In this document: in pieces, positions 23,351 through 35,621 of the stretch
Layout of the letters: each line of letters begins with the position of its first letter
Position numbering within the stretch: the stretch's first letter is position 1
Assembly: GCF_042186555.1 (NCBI RefSeq)
Contig: NC_133332.1
Location: 123,838,375-123,902,374 of the forward strand
From: Aquarana catesbeiana
Taxonomy: Eukaryota; Chordata; Amphibia; Anura; Ranidae
Direction: 5' to 3'
DNA length: 64,000 bases
Notes under the pieces: model-generated
What the model was told of the DNA's origin: nothing
The model's database searches: none
What the model saw: the letters and a program-made list of their open reading frames with translations, nothing else
Translations under genes and position numbers: made by a program

Positions 23351-23639
23351 CCGCACACCTCAAAACTGCTCCAGATGCGTTAGAGATTAAAAGCACTAGG
23401 CTTTTCAATAGGCCGTGCCCCCTGGCAAATTTTGCTTGGTCATAGAGGTATGGACGTGGGGCAACACTGCAAACATTTATGCATCACTAACCGCTGGACA
23501 ACAAAGTAAATTAGGCAACACGTGTGAAGGAATTTATTCTTTACACTTCTTCCTACCATTTTTATAAGTGATATCATTCCTCCCTCGATAAGAGAGTAAG
23601 TATTAGCTTTTCACCTTATAGCGCAACCACATGGGGTAT

Positions 23640-24237
23640 GTCCTTACAGATGGGGTATCTCCTTACAGATGATCCGATGGTAAGTAAGTTTGTGTCCAAG
23701 ACCCCACAAATTACATTTAAATTAGCTACATCTTTGAAAAAGATAATAATATAACATCTTTTTTAAAGAAAATAAGAATGTAGATCCTTGCACTGCTAGA
23801 GGTACTTATACATATAGTAGATGTGTCTACTGTCGATTTATCAACACTAGGAGGCAGGTTATTCTTCCTGATAATCGTTTATTTAGGTGAATGTGGCTGG
23901 TTTTACGTAGGCAAAACTATACGAGAGATCTGGATGTGAATTTGCGATCAGTGTGGGTGGGAAGTTTAAGCTCCCCAATGGGCAGACACGTGGCTTTTCA
24001 GTAAAACTATGTTATATCCTGTGTGTCATTTGTTACGCTTGACATACACAGCCCTCATGATGCGGATTTCAACAAATGATTGTTACAAGTTGAGATGAGA
24101 TGGATTGTGCAGTTGCATGCCTAATCATCTCTTGGACTTAATGACACTTCTAGTTATAAACTGTTTCTTGCATAAGATATTGATTATTATGTGTCCTGTC
24201 ACTGCTCTGGTAATTTTTCATATACTCTCTGATGCAA
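23640..24237 (+). pseudogene. Penelope-like element C-terminal relic (GIY-YIG endonuclease)
   Basis: Across shifting frames the plus strand reads DDPMVSKFVSKTPQITFKLA, then CVYCRFINTRRQVILPDNRL (zinc-finger-like region), then ECGWFYVGKTIREI, corresponding to the GIY-YIG core (Y-V-G-K-T). Past a frame break it gives DFNK and EMRWIVQLHA, matching the end of the nuclease domain, and a decayed LND-type segment. Cys residues before GIY-YIG suit the Neptune-type branch known from frogs and fish. The reverse transcriptase is not seen. There are several stops and frameshifts. Confidence 0.7.
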
Positions 24238-24416
24238 TGGAGGAGATTTACTAAAACAGGCGCACACAGAATCTAGTGCAACTGTGCTTAAAAACCAATC
24301 ATCTTCCACATTTATTTGTCAAAGCTTAATGAAATAAGCTAAAGTTAGAAGCTGATTGGTTACTATGCACAGCTGCACCAGATTCTGTGTTCATTAGTTT
24401 TAGTAAACTAACCCCC
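24238..24416. repeat. Palindromic GATTTACTAAAAC repeat inserted next to PLE relic
   Basis: It starts ggagatttactaaaacaggc and ends gttttagtaaactaaccccc, with aagctgattggttactatgc inside. Same family as 4494-7058 and 53318-53429. Confidence 0.7.
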
Positions 24417-25800
24417 TTGTGTGTCAGTTAACTGTGTAAAAATTTGGCCATCAGTTATGTTGTTTAACATTTGTGTAATACATATCATGCATTATATTGT
24501 TATAATCAACGTATTGTATTAGTGTGCCATTGTTTTTTTTTATGCTTGGATATGTTGTATTTGTATTGTAACTATACTGTATTTGATTGGTCACTTGCTA
24601 TCTCTTTAAGGGTGGGCTCAGTGGCTTGCCTCCATCATCCAGATCACCTGGGGATGCCTCTGGAACTGGGATGCTGGTCTGGGCTTGTGATTTATTATTT
24701 TTGGATACTGTTCCGGCTACTCAGTTACTTTGGGCATCCCTTTCCTCTTGCCATTGATTCCCTGGCACCTGCCCTTATGTGTCATGGCACTGGTGGCTTC
24801 CCAGATAAGAGGATGTTACCGTGCCAGCGGCGCCATGTGCGATGATGTAATGCATCTCAAGCATGTGCAGCAAGAGTCTAAAAACATGGACACCATCTTA
24901 GTCTATCCTCCTCATATGATATATCCTGTTAATTGTCAATACTATACTTACAGTACATTAGTAATTGGAGAAAGTCTGATACATCCCCTAATAGGTTGCT
25001 GACATTACAGTATATAAACTCCTAGTTGTGGACTCAAGGTCTTTGCATTGATTTTCCCATAGAGCTAAGGTGTCTACGTGATTCCTTGTTGGCAATGCAA
25101 AGTAAGTAGGACTCTGTTCTGTTTCTTTTATATCAAATGTGGGCTTAGAGAGTTAGTTTATACATAGATTTTGTATTATTTTTCTGCTTTGGCCTTTTGC
25201 GTTTGTCCTATTTTGGAGCTTGATGTCTACAGATCTATATATGGGAGGAAACTGCTCTTTAAACAGCTATGACTCAGTGAGAGGTATGTTTCTTCACACA
25301 CTGTCACCAGGAATTGGGATGTAGTTATATTCTATTATTACTTTGTATTTTAGTACTATCTGTTAAACAGTTTTTTTTTCTTTGAGGTGGTATCCTTAGA
25401 TTCTGTTGAGGGAGGCAATCCTGGGTTCGCCTAGGGGGATGACTTTGAAACCCTTCAATATGTTGGTGATTTTAACAACTGCATGTTGGGTCATCATGGG
25501 GGGTTGTAAATGTACTATCTACATATATTAATAATTGTATTTGTTGGGGAAAGTAAATGCCTGTGATGTTGTGTGTGGTTAATGGCTGTTCACCCTATCC
25601 ACTTTAAATTCTGATTTCAAACACGAATTGAAGATGTGTCTCAAAATGCATGTCCATGCATAAAGCAAACTTACATTGATACAACAACGCACCTGCCCAA
25701 TTCTTAAAAATGTAGCTGTACTCACATGCATGGATCCAAATAGGCTCTTAATATTTACACTTAAAAAACAAAACAAAAAAAAACAGCACACCAGGCATTC
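24417..25800. other. Unclassified repeat-like DNA, possible 3' part of the PLE
   Basis: No protein recognised; the 124-codon frame at 24471-24845 has no known motif. A TATATAAAC box-like site lies near 25011. Near 25628-25655 ttgaagatgtgtctc followed by aaaatgcatg vaguely resembles a decayed hammerhead half. Assignment to the PLE 3' end rests only on position. Confidence 0.25.
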
Positions 25801-26109
25801 AGGCTGGTGTCATTTATAGCTGGAGGGTCATGCAGAATTCAAAGTCCAAATATAAAACACTGCTAGAAGGTTGATTTTTAAGCCAGAAGAGACGTTTAAA
25901 ATCTCTTCTGCCAAAAAAAATCTTCTTTATGCGTCTAGAACTTTTTAATAAAAATCTGTACATGTTGCCTGCACACTAAAACAATCTACCGTATATTAGC
26001 ATGCAGGCTGGTGTCTGGCTCAAATAATAATGAGCAAATGTAATTTGGATTCAATTTACTATTTATAAAATGAAATGCAACTGATCAAACTGAAATGTAA
26101 CCACTGAAA

Positions 26110-26535
26110 TACTGGGCACGTTCACCTTCTTCCTGCCCAAGCCAATTTTCAGATTTCAGTGCTCTCACACTTTGAATGACAATTGCACGGTCATGCAACA
26201 CTGTACCCAAATAACATTTTTATATATTTTTTTAAAACAGATAGAGCTTTCTTTTGGTGATATTTAATCACCACTGGGTTTTTATTTTTTGCTAAACAAA
26301 CGGAAAAAAAAACTGAGAATTGCGAAAAAAAACTTTTTCCTAATTTGTTATAAAAATTGCACTGATGGGCATGGATGAGGCTGTACTGATGAGCACTGAT
26401 GAGGCTGCACTGATGAGGCAGCACTGATGGGTACTGATGAGGCACCACTGATGGGCACTGATGAAAAGGCACTGAAAGCATTTAAGGCAGTGATAAGCTG
26501 CACTGATACCAACTGATGGGCACTGATAAGCATAA
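26110..26535. repeat. CCACTTGC-family fragment with GCACTGATGRG minisatellite
   Basis: 26110-26340 shares cctgcccaagccaattttca, cggtcatgcaacactgta and agagctttcttttggtg with other copies of this TTAA family. From about 26345 to 26535 an 11-bp-based array (gcactgatgag, gcactgatggg) follows. Minus-strand frames are read-throughs of the array. Confidence 0.7.
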
Positions 26536-28050
26536 GCATCACATACTGAAAGGGGGGGGGGGGGTTCAAGCACTCTGGAGAGATCTGTTGTGAGTGGTGT
26601 CCTGTTCCCTTTGCAAACCTTTGCTGTCATATCCTCAGTACTGGGTGTAACACTGTTGCTGTGAGCGTCTTCATGTTTTTTACTTGAAGCTAATTTTAAC
26701 AAACAATGTTACCCTGTGATTTGCTTCTGTTTCTGTCTGATTTAAGTGTGCATCAAGGAATGATGTGCCCCAGAATATGTGACCAAGGTTATTAAAATGA
26801 AAGAGTAAATCTAAGCATTTTTCACCTAGCCTTATTAATCTGGTTATTTTTTTTTCTGTTGGGGAATAAAGACAAGTACCATTTGCCCATAAATGTCCTG
26901 ATGCTGCTTTCCCTTGATTGAAGACTGAGAATCATGTTTATTCAGTGTACTTTTGGATGAAGTAATCCTATGACCCCTGTGCACTCTATTGAACTCATTT
27001 ATCACATGTTGCATGTTTGTACTGCAGTCCTACCGCAATCTCCATGCGGTAGGATGTTGTGGATTATGTAAGTACTGTGTACTGTACTGTACTGTACTGT
27101 GTGAGGTACAAAATCAGTGGCTGCCCAAGGGCAAATATGGAAGAAGCTTGACTTAGAAAGAAGAGTGGCAGAAGATGTCAGCAGCAGTGACAAAGGTTTA
27201 AACAGCAATACTTATACTTCATCACTGGAGGGGGAATTATAGGTGGTAAGTGGGCCATAATGTGCTGTGCGTGCTTGCAAGAATCCAAGCAAGAATCCAC
27301 CTACTCCAGAAACAGTAAAGTTCTAGCATGTTGGGCCTCACTGATCATTCACTTTTTTTGCTAAGCTGTCTAGGGTGTACCAGAGGCTACTACTTCCTAT
27401 TCATTGTTAATAACACCATACCAAAAGAGCTGCAGTACAGGTTTGGGGGTATACAATGTTAACCCTATCAGCAGAGAAAGAAAATAATTCACTTTTTCTA
27501 GTTGGCATCCACCTCAGAGTTTATGCACTGGTTTCACAAGATGTTGGTTGATGTAAAATCAGATTTTAACTCTAAGCACGTTTAGGTATTTATCTGCCTT
27601 CTGGTTTGTTCCACTACAATGCCTCAAACACCTTTCAGATTTTCCATCCATTTATTTTCTGCTTCTGCATTTTACCCTGTTCTTTCAGGAATCCACAGTT
27701 GTGTCATTCACTTAAGAATCCTGCTACTTTCTTAATTAAACTTTTCAACTGGGATTTATATTACTTTACATTAATATTTCTTTGCCGGTCTTGTTGGTCC
27801 TCTTTTCCTTGCCCCACCATCTCTTATTCTTGCACTACTTCACCAACTTCGCCTGTCCATCACCACTTTCCTGATGTTCATTTGTCATTTTCTTTTCTAT
27901 AGCTTGCCATACAGGTGTAGATTTCTCTCATTCAGACACATCAGACTGAAAAAGAGAAATTAATCTATTCCTCCATCTACATTAAACAGCAAAGATAGAA
28001 GAATCCCTGCTATAAGGTACTGGAGCAGCTGCTGAATATCTAAACAGAAC
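26536..28050. other. No gene recognised
   Basis: Mostly unique. A short hairpin at about 27027-27052 pairs cctaccgc with gcggtagg and is followed by a (tgtac)n run near 27080-27100. Confidence 0.45.
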
Positions 28051-28345
28051 AGAGGCGTAACTAGAACCTCCAGGGCCCCAGTGGGATGGGATAAGTGGTA
28101 GTTGTAGGGAGCAATTGGATGGGATAAATGGCAGTGGTTGTGAGGGGGATGGGATCAGTGGCAAGGACGGTGGTTGGGGGATGGTATGGGATAAGTGGCA
28201 GCAGTGTTGGTGGTGGGGAGATTGGATGGGATCAGTGGCAGCGTTGATGGGGGATAGAATCAGTGGCAGGGATGGTGGAGGGGTGGGAACAGTGGCAGGG
28301 GTGGAGGGGGGATGACATCAGTGACAGGGGTGGTGGTAGGGTTGC
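28051..28345 (+). repeat. hAT-like terminus followed by GATCAGTGGCAG minisatellite
   Basis: It begins gcgtaactagaacctccagg, like the left end of the hAT-like element at 1278. It then runs into an array of units based on gggatgggatcagtggcag. A similar array is at 36108-36380. Confidence 0.6.
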
Positions 28346-28597
28346 CACTTCATCCCTTTAAAACTGAACACAAATTAATTATAAAGGTTCTGTTTGCAGC
28401 AGACTGAGAGGATGAGCTCACAGTGCCTCTCCTCACTTCTTGTCAGAAGCACTGAGCTTAATGGACAGCTTGGAGCCTTGGACCAATGGGAAAGCACCAT
28501 TGGAACAAGCTGTCCAATAAAAATGCTGCAGTGGAGGCTGTCCTCTCACTGCAGTGTCATAGAAGGGGGCATGTGTCTAAAAGAACCCAGCCCTCTT

Positions 28598-28672
28598 AAC
28601 TAGAAGGAAAAAGCATGGGTTTATGGGTATAATATTTACCCATAATCCCATGTTTTTCTCACACAGTTAAGA
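28598..28672. repeat. Hairpin
   Basis: ttaactagaaggaaaaagca pairs with the tgtttttctcacacagttaa side, and catgggtttatgggta with tacccataatcccatg. The stem is about 25-30 bp. It is probably the centre of a palindromic MITE. Confidence 0.7.
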
Positions 28673-29491
28673 GGGAGAATGAGAATCTGCTGCCTGCCTA
28701 AAAAGGTACTGTTTTAATCAAGTGCAACCCCTGGCACACGAAGCCTCTTTTGCCAGCATGCGGCTCCCTTCCTAACAGTAGAGCAGTGCAAGGAAGTGTC
28801 AGTGAGACTCTAATGCATTCCGTGGTGGATGATTACAGCTCTCCGACAAGTGGTGAGACTAACAGAACGGAATGTAGCATGCTACCAAATAATGGATGTT
28901 TTTTTTTAAACATTTGTTTGTAAGTTCAATGTATTAAGGAAAGAGGGTCTTTTAGATAAATAAAAGCTTTACAATTTTACACTATGAGGCTTCCTTCTCC
29001 CTTTCTTTGCCGGGTATTATGAAAAACTCTCAGCTGATTGGATGCTGGTGAATCATAGGATGCAAGTGTCTGTCTTCATTTTGGCTGAGGGTCGGACGGA
29101 TGTTCATTTGGCAGTGATCCTAGCCACCTCACATATATAAAGAGGCTCTTATTGATCTGGAATCTGGTGAGTGTAATTCCTATAGGGAGTATAAGCACTA
29201 GATGTGGTAATGGTCTAACGTTTAAAACAGCTGATGAATCACTTATGATCTGCTACATGCAAAATTTTGTGTTGAACTTCAGTTCTATTCGGATTTACAG
29301 ACTATTACTTTTTTATGAAACAATTTAAAGCTTTTAACGCTGCTGAAGTTTGAAGTACTATTTTTATTTTTATTTTAGTTTTGATTGCTTCTCTTTTAGA
29401 AATGTTAGTTTAAACTATAGCAGCTGCTCTATTACTACAATAGTATATTCTCCTAAGCGCCGGATAAGTGATCTGTTGAGAACTTTTGTGC

Positions 29492-29494
<3 letters not shown>
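28673..29494. other. No gene recognised
   Basis: No long frame and no clear repeat limits. The transition to AT-rich DNA is gradual. Confidence 0.4.
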
Positions 29495-29534
<40 letters not shown>

Positions 29535-29590
29535 TTAATTTATATATTTATAAATTATATATATATATATATAATTTATATATTTTAATT
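29495..29590. repeat. (TA)n microsatellite with AT hairpin
   Basis: TA runs separated by aatttaatttatatatttat and a reversed counterpart, giving a long AT cruciform-prone block. Confidence 0.9.
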
Positions 29591-29604
29591 TATGTGTTTG
29601 TGTG

Positions 29605-29735
29605 TATGTGTCACTTACTACTGACCCCTCAGCTCTGCATCATCTACTACTACCAACCTCTGAACTTTGCGTCACTTACACCTGCCCCTGAACTTTGCGT
29701 GACTTACTAGTGAACCCCTACACTCTATGTCTCTT
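29605..29735 (+). repeat. Short minisatellite
   Basis: Four or so degenerate units on the pattern ctgaactttgcgtcacttac, interleaved with tgacccct. Confidence 0.65.
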
Positions 29736-30074
29736 TAAGCCACAGCCAGTATTCAACACATTGAAAATCACACCCAATTTTGCTGCGGCGCTCCACACCG
29801 CACTTTTTCTCAGCTACAGGGGGCCCGATCTGGCACACAGGCCCACTGCTTTCAGAAAATGCCCCTAACCTGAGCTCATCATTGCGTATTCATTCCAGAT
29901 GCTTGCATGTGACATTACATACAAGCACGTGGGCTGGATGCAAGAGGTGGAGCAGCGGGGATGAGTGTACCAAGACAGATAGATGTGTCTCATTTCTGCT
30001 TCCTTGCACCACTCTGCCTATCACGCATATCATAGATGAGAAGAGGGTGCAGCGGAGGAGAAGATGAGTAGGAG

Positions 30075-31500
30075 AGTACAGCAGTGGTGCAGATGAGCAG
30101 GGGGGTTTAGTGGTGGGACAGAAGAGCAGGAGGGTATGTTGGTGGGGCAGATGTGCAGGGGGTACAGTACTGGAAGAGATGAGAAGGGGGTTCAGCGGTG
30201 GGACAGAAGAGCAAGGGGGTTACAGTGATGGGGCAAATGAGCAGGGGGTTACAGTGTAGAACAGAGGAGCAGGGGGGGTTCAGTGATGGGAAAGGGGTTA
30301 CGCTGGTGGGGCAGAAGAGCAGGGGGTACAGAGGTGGGGCAGTTGTGCAGGGGGGTACAGTGGCAGGGCAGAGAAGAAAGGAGGTACATTGATGGGACAG
30401 ATGAGCAGGGGCTTACAGTTGTGGGGCAGAGGAGCAGGGGGGTACAGAGTTGGAGCAGAAGAGCACGGGGGTACAGAGGCGAAACAGATGTGCAGGAGGT
30501 AAAGTGGTGGAGCAGATGAGAAAGGGGGTTACAGTGGTGGGAGCGATGAGAAGTAGGTTCAGTGATGGGACAGAATTATGGGGGGTATACCGGTGGGGCA
30601 GATGTTCAGGGGGGTACAATGGTTTGGCAGAAGTGCAGGAGGTACAGTGGTGGGAGAGATGAGAAGGGGGTTCAGCGGTGAGACATAAGAGTACAGTACA
30701 GTGATAGGGCAGAAGAGCAAGGGGTTACAGTGGTGGGAGATATGAGCAGGGGGTTTAGTATTGTGCTGGATGAGAAGGGGGTTACAGTGGTGGAAAAGAT
30801 AAGCGGGGGGGCTCAGTTTTGGGGCAGATGTGAAAGGGAGGTGCATTAGTGGGACAGATTAGCAGGGGGTTACAGTGGTGGGGCAGAAGAGCAGGGGGTA
30901 CAGAAGTGGGGCAGAAGAGCAGGGGGTACAGAGGGGGGAGAAGAGCAGGGGGTACAGAGGGTGGGCAGAAGAGCAGGGGGTACAGAGGGGGCAGAAGAGC
31001 TGGGGGTACAGGGGGGGACAAAAGAGCAGGGGGCTACAGAGGTGGGGAAGATGTGCAGGGGGGACAGTGCTGGGGGAGAAGAGCAGGGGGAACAGAGGTG
31101 GGGTAGAAGAGCAGGGGGAACAGTGGTCAGTGGTGGAGCAGATGAGAAAGGGGGTTACAGTGGTGGGGCAGATGAGCAGATGGGTTCAGTGTTAGGACAG
31201 GTGAGAAGGTGGTTCAGGAATGAGACAGAAGAGCATGGGGGTACAGTGGTGGAGCAGATGTGCAGGGAGATACAGTGGTGGGGCAGATGAGAAAGGGGGT
31301 ACATTGTTTGGGAAGATGGGACAGAAGAGCAGGGTGGTACAGTGGTGGAGCAGATGTGCAAGGGGTGACAGTGGTGGGACAGATGAGCATGGGGTACAGA
31401 GGTGGGACAGATCTGCAGGGTAGTACAGTGAGGGGACAGATGAGCAAGGGGGTAATGTGTGGGGACAGATTTTCAGGCCGTACAGTGATCTGAGGTGTAA
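30075..31500 (+). repeat. Large G-rich minisatellite, about 1.4 kb
   Basis: Dozens of 27-33-bp units built from gagcagggggtacagtggtg and ggggcagatgag. Higher-order variation is visible: runs of very similar units near 30890-31030 alternate with diverged ones. Nearly all six frames have stretches without stops, which explains the many overlapping frames; none is a gene. The many runs of four to six G on the plus strand suggest quadruplex potential. Confidence 0.95.
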
Positions 31501-31586
31501 AGGTGCAGGAATTGGGGCTGATCTGAGGACTGGAGGTACAGGAATTGGGGCTGATCTAAGGCATGAAAGTGCTGGATGTTAATTAG

Positions 31587-34500
31587 TAGGGATGGGAGAA
31601 CGGTTCGGCTCGAGCATAAGTTCGGGACGAACTTTGGTTGTTTGGACATTCGGCGAACAACGAACATTATGCAGTGTTCGAGGAAAATTCGAAAGCCACA
31701 GAACCCCATTAAAGTCTATGGGACACGAACATGAAGAACCAAAAGTGCTAATTTGAAAGGCATATATGCAAGTTATTGTCATAAAAAGTGTTTGGGGACC
31801 TGGGTCCTGCCCCAGGGGACATATATCAATGCAAAAAAAAGTTTTAAAAACGGCCATGTTTTTGGGAGCAGTGATTTTAATAATGCTTAAAGTGAAACAA
31901 TATAAATGAAATATTCCTTTACATGTCATGCCTGGGGGGTGTCTATAGTATACCTGTAGAGTGGCACAGTTTTCTCGTATTTAGAACAGTACCACGGCAA
32001 AATGACATTTCTAAAGGAAAAAAGTAATTTAAAACTGATCGCGGCTGTAATGAATTGTCGTGTCTTGGCAATATAGATAAAACTCATTGAAAAAAACAGC
32101 ATGGGTTCCCCCCCAGTCCATTACCAGGCACTTTGGGTCTGGTATGAATATTAAGGGGAACCCTGAACCAAAATGTAAAAAAAAAATTGCGTGGGGGTCC
32201 CCCCAAAATCCATACCAGGCCCTTCAGGTCTGGTATGGATAGTAGCCTCCCTGACGGTAATCCTGAGTGTGGCTCGGGGTTAAATTTCAGTCCCATTAGC
32301 GGTAACCCCGAGCCACACTCGGGATTACATCTCAGGCTCCTGGTGCGGCGTTACTTACCTTGTCCCCAGGATCCTGCGATGTCCCCCGCAGTGTCCGTGG
32401 GCTGTGTCCTCCTCCGAAGCCTCTCCGTGCCAGGCTCCGTTCCCTGCGAGCGGCGCAACGCAAGGGGGCAGAGCTTGGCGGCAAATTCAAAAAATCCCTT
32501 TTGTCCCCAGTGCTTTGGCCCATGCCCTGCGTGCAGTTTTATATGATATATACTGTTCTTTCTGCCTGGAAACTTGTAATTGTCCATAGCAACCAAAAAG
32601 TGTCCCTTTATGTCAAAAGTGGTTTTAGATCAGCTAGAAAACAGCGATAGTAAATTAGAACAGTTGCAGAATTGAGCGATAGTGAATCGTGGGGAAATTT
32701 ATTTTATTATTATTATATTATTATTTTTTTAAATTATTTATATTTATTTATTATATTATAATTTATGTATTTGTGTTTCAAACTTTCCATGCAAAATAAT
32801 TGTACCGCTTTCAGCACCTAAAATTCGAAATAATCATACCGCCAGGGAGGTTAAGGGGAACCCTGCGCCAAAATAAAAAAATGGTGTAGGGGTCCCCCCA
32901 AAATCCATACCAGACCCTTATCCAAGCACACAACCTGGCAGGCCGCAGGAAAAGGGGGGGATGAGAGAGCACCCTCCTCCTGAACCGTACCAGGCCACAT
33001 GCCTTCAACATGGGGAGGATGCTTTGGGGTCCCCAAAGCACCTTGTCCCCATGTTGATGGGGACAAGGGCCTCATTCCCACAACCCCTGCCAGGTGGTTG
33101 TGGGGGTGTGCAGGCGGGGAACTTATCAGAATCTGGAAGCCCCCTTTAGCAAGGGGACCCCCAGATCCCGGCCTCCTCGCCTATGTGAATTGGTAACGGG
33201 TACATTGTACCCCTACCATTTCACAAAAAAAAGTGTCAAAAATAGTAAAAAAGACAGGAGACACTTTGGGACAAGTCCTTTTATTAAAAAATAAAAAATA
33301 AAAATGTCCCACGATGTAGACACATCTCACGCCGCCCAACGAGCCGAAAAAATAAAAAAAAACGTAACAGCTCTGCCTCCATGGGAGGCTCCCGCCGAGT
33401 GATGTTTCTTCTCAATGACAGCTGTTATATAGTGGCAGGGCCACACGGTGATGTAAACGGGTGACCCCGCCTTCCTCTAATGTCACGTGACATCAGAGGG
33501 GGGAGGAGTCACCCATTTACATCACCGGGTGGCCCTGCCCCAGCTATATAACAGCTGTCACCAAGAAGAAACATCACTCGGCGAGAGCCTCCCATGGAGA
33601 CGGAGCTGTTGCGGCTTTTACTTTTTTATTTTTTTGGTCCGTCGGGCGGCGTGAGATGGATCTACTTCGTGGGACATTCTTTTATTTTTTAATAAAGGAT
33701 TTGTCCCAAAGTGTCTCCTGTCTTTTTTACTATTTTCGACACTTTTTTGTGAAATGGGGGGCGGTATCTGGGAGTTCCTTTGTTAAAGGGGGGCTTCCAG
33801 ATTCCGATAAGCCCCCCCGCCCACAGACCCCCACAACCACCGGGCAAGGGTTGTGGGGATGAGGCCCTTGTCCCCATCAACCCCAAAGCATCCTCCCCAT
33901 GTTGAGGGCATGTGGCCTGGTATAGTTAAGGAGGGCGGGCGCATGCCCCCTTTTTTTCTGCGGCCTGCCATGTTGCCTGCTCAGATAAGGGTCTGGCATG
34001 GATTTTGGGGGGTACCCCTACGCCACATTTTTTAAAATTTGGCGCAGGGTTCCCCTTAATATCCATACCAGACCTGAAGGGCCTGGTATGGATTTTGGGG
34101 GGATCCCCACGCAATTCTTTTTTACATTTTTGATTCGGGGTTCCCTTTAATATTCATACCAGACCCAAAGGGCCTGGTAATGGACTGGGGGGGGGAACCC
34201 ATGCTGCGATCAGTTTTAAATTACTTTTTTCCCTTTAAAAATGTCATTTTGCTGTGGTACTGTTTTAAACAGGGGAAAACTGCACCACTTTACAGGCATA
34301 CTATAGACACCCCTAGGCACGATATTTAAAGGAATATTTCATTTTTATTGTTTCACTTTAAGCATTATTAAAATTACTGCTCCCGAAAAAAAACGTCTGT
34401 TTTTAAAACTTTTTTTTGCATTGATACATGTCCCCTGGGGCAGGACCCAGGTCCCCAAACACTTTTTATGACAATAACTTGCATATAAGTCTATAAAATG

Positions 34501-34611
34501 AGCACTTTTTCATGTTTGTATCCCATAGACTTTAACGGTGTTCGTCCAAATTTTTTGACTGTTCGCAAGTTCTGGTGCGAACCAAACTGGTAGGTGTTCA
34601 TCTCATCCTTA
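31587..34611. mobile_element. 3-kb nearly full-length palindromic hAT-like element
   Basis: An 8-bp duplication TTAATTAG lies at 31579-31586 and 34612-34619. The ends TAGGGATGGGA and TCTCATCCTTA are inverted. The two halves are reverse complements over essentially their whole length, meeting at GTCACGTGAC (33482-33491). The left half is longer because of a nested MITE (32245-32850). The 8-bp duplication and TARGG-type ends point to hAT. No transposase is present. Truncated relatives lie at 49535-50555 and 62506-62660. Confidence 0.85.
32245..32850. mobile_element. CCTCCCTGRCGGTA-end MITE nested in the palindromic hAT
   Basis: The termini cctccctgacggta and taccgccagggagg are inverted. The other arm of the host palindrome supplies the empty site (ggatattaagg), proving a secondary insertion. 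An inner hairpin at about 32258-32330 pairs gagtgtggctcgggg with ccccgagccacactc. Minus- and plus-strand frames here are incidental. Confidence 0.85.
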
Positions 34612-34965
34612 TTAATTAGCCACTATTACTCAAGTAGTTTACAGAATTTACTTTATAAAAAATTATTTTCGTGATTGAGAGTGTGAAGTTAACATTTTTT
34701 GTGATAAAATCGGCATGCTCAATTTCTTTGAAAACATTTTTTCGGCACACTGTGCTCAAAAGGTTGCCTACCCCTGTCATATATTATTATGCTACATGTT
34801 ATAACATAATAATTTATTATTTATCTATTTACTGTGAAATTACTGATTTGAAGTTATAACTCCAAACTTCAGTAATCCGTCTGTTAAGCCACCTGCTTGA
34901 GTACAGTTTTTGAAAATATAGTAAATTACCTTAAAAACATTATATAATAATTATTTGTACCACCA

Positions 34966-35117
34966 CCCCCTCCCTTTAGAATGTAAGCTCTACGAGCAGG
35001 GCCCTCCTGTACCTTTTGTATTGAACTGTACTGTAATTGTGTTGCCCCCTTATACATTGTAAAGCGCTGCGTAAACTGTTGGCGCTATATAAATCTTGTA
35101 TAATAATATAATAATTT
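34966..35117 (+). repeat. L2 LINE 3' tail
   Basis: It contains atgtaagctctacgagcagg, gtaaagcgctgcgtaaactg, ggcgctatataaatcttgta and a taataata tail. It is a severely 5'-truncated copy with no coding part. Confidence 0.9.
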
Positions 35118-35143
35118 GTATAGTACTAACTTATGGTAATTAA

Positions 35144-35618
35144 AGAGGTGTTCCAGCCGAAATTTTTATTTTTATTTTTAAAGTCAGCAGCTGCAAACAC
35201 TGTAGCTGTTGACTTTTAATAAAGACACTTACCTGTCCAGGGAACCTGCTAAGTTGGCCCCCTGAGGCCGATCCGTCCATCGCATCGAGTGCAGGCGCCG
35301 CCATTCCAACTAAAGGAAACTGGCAGGGGAGCCTTGCGGCTTCCCTGCCAGTTTCTGACTGCGCATGCCTGAGTCCCGCGGACCTTTGTGAATGGCCAGC
35401 TTGTCTTCTGGGATACACACATCTCCCAGAAGAAAACGGGGGGCTCGCCGCAGAAGAGGATGGGACTTCCTCCAGCCCGGATGGATTGGAAGTACTCTTA
35501 GTACGTCTAAAAAAGGTAAGTTAGAAAGTAAATTTTTTTTTTTAAATATCCAAAAATGAGGGGAGAAGAGGTGGTCTTTAGTTTAAGACCACCTCTCAAA
35601 ATTGGGTGGAACTCCACT
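35144..35618. mobile_element. TTAA-type MITE, 475 bp
   Basis: The left end after TTAA (35140-35143) is AGAGGTGTTCCAGCC; the right end is GGGTGGAACTCCACT followed by TTTA (a mutated TTAA). It is non-coding. Confidence 0.7.
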
Positions 35619-35621
35619 TTT

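Noticed and set aside
24471..24845. 124-codon plus-strand frame with hydrophobic stretches
   Set aside because: No recognisable membrane-protein family, no support in codon pattern, and it lies in repeat-like DNA next to a PLE relic.
26191..26702. Overlapping minus-strand frames of 73-120 codons
   Set aside because: Read-through of the GCACTGATGRG array and the flanking TTAA-family repeat.
30198..31493. Cluster of Gly/Arg/Gln-rich frames on plus and Pro/Leu/Cys-rich frames on minus
   Set aside because: All arise from the G-rich minisatellite; frames shift with unit length and none has splice or start context beyond chance.
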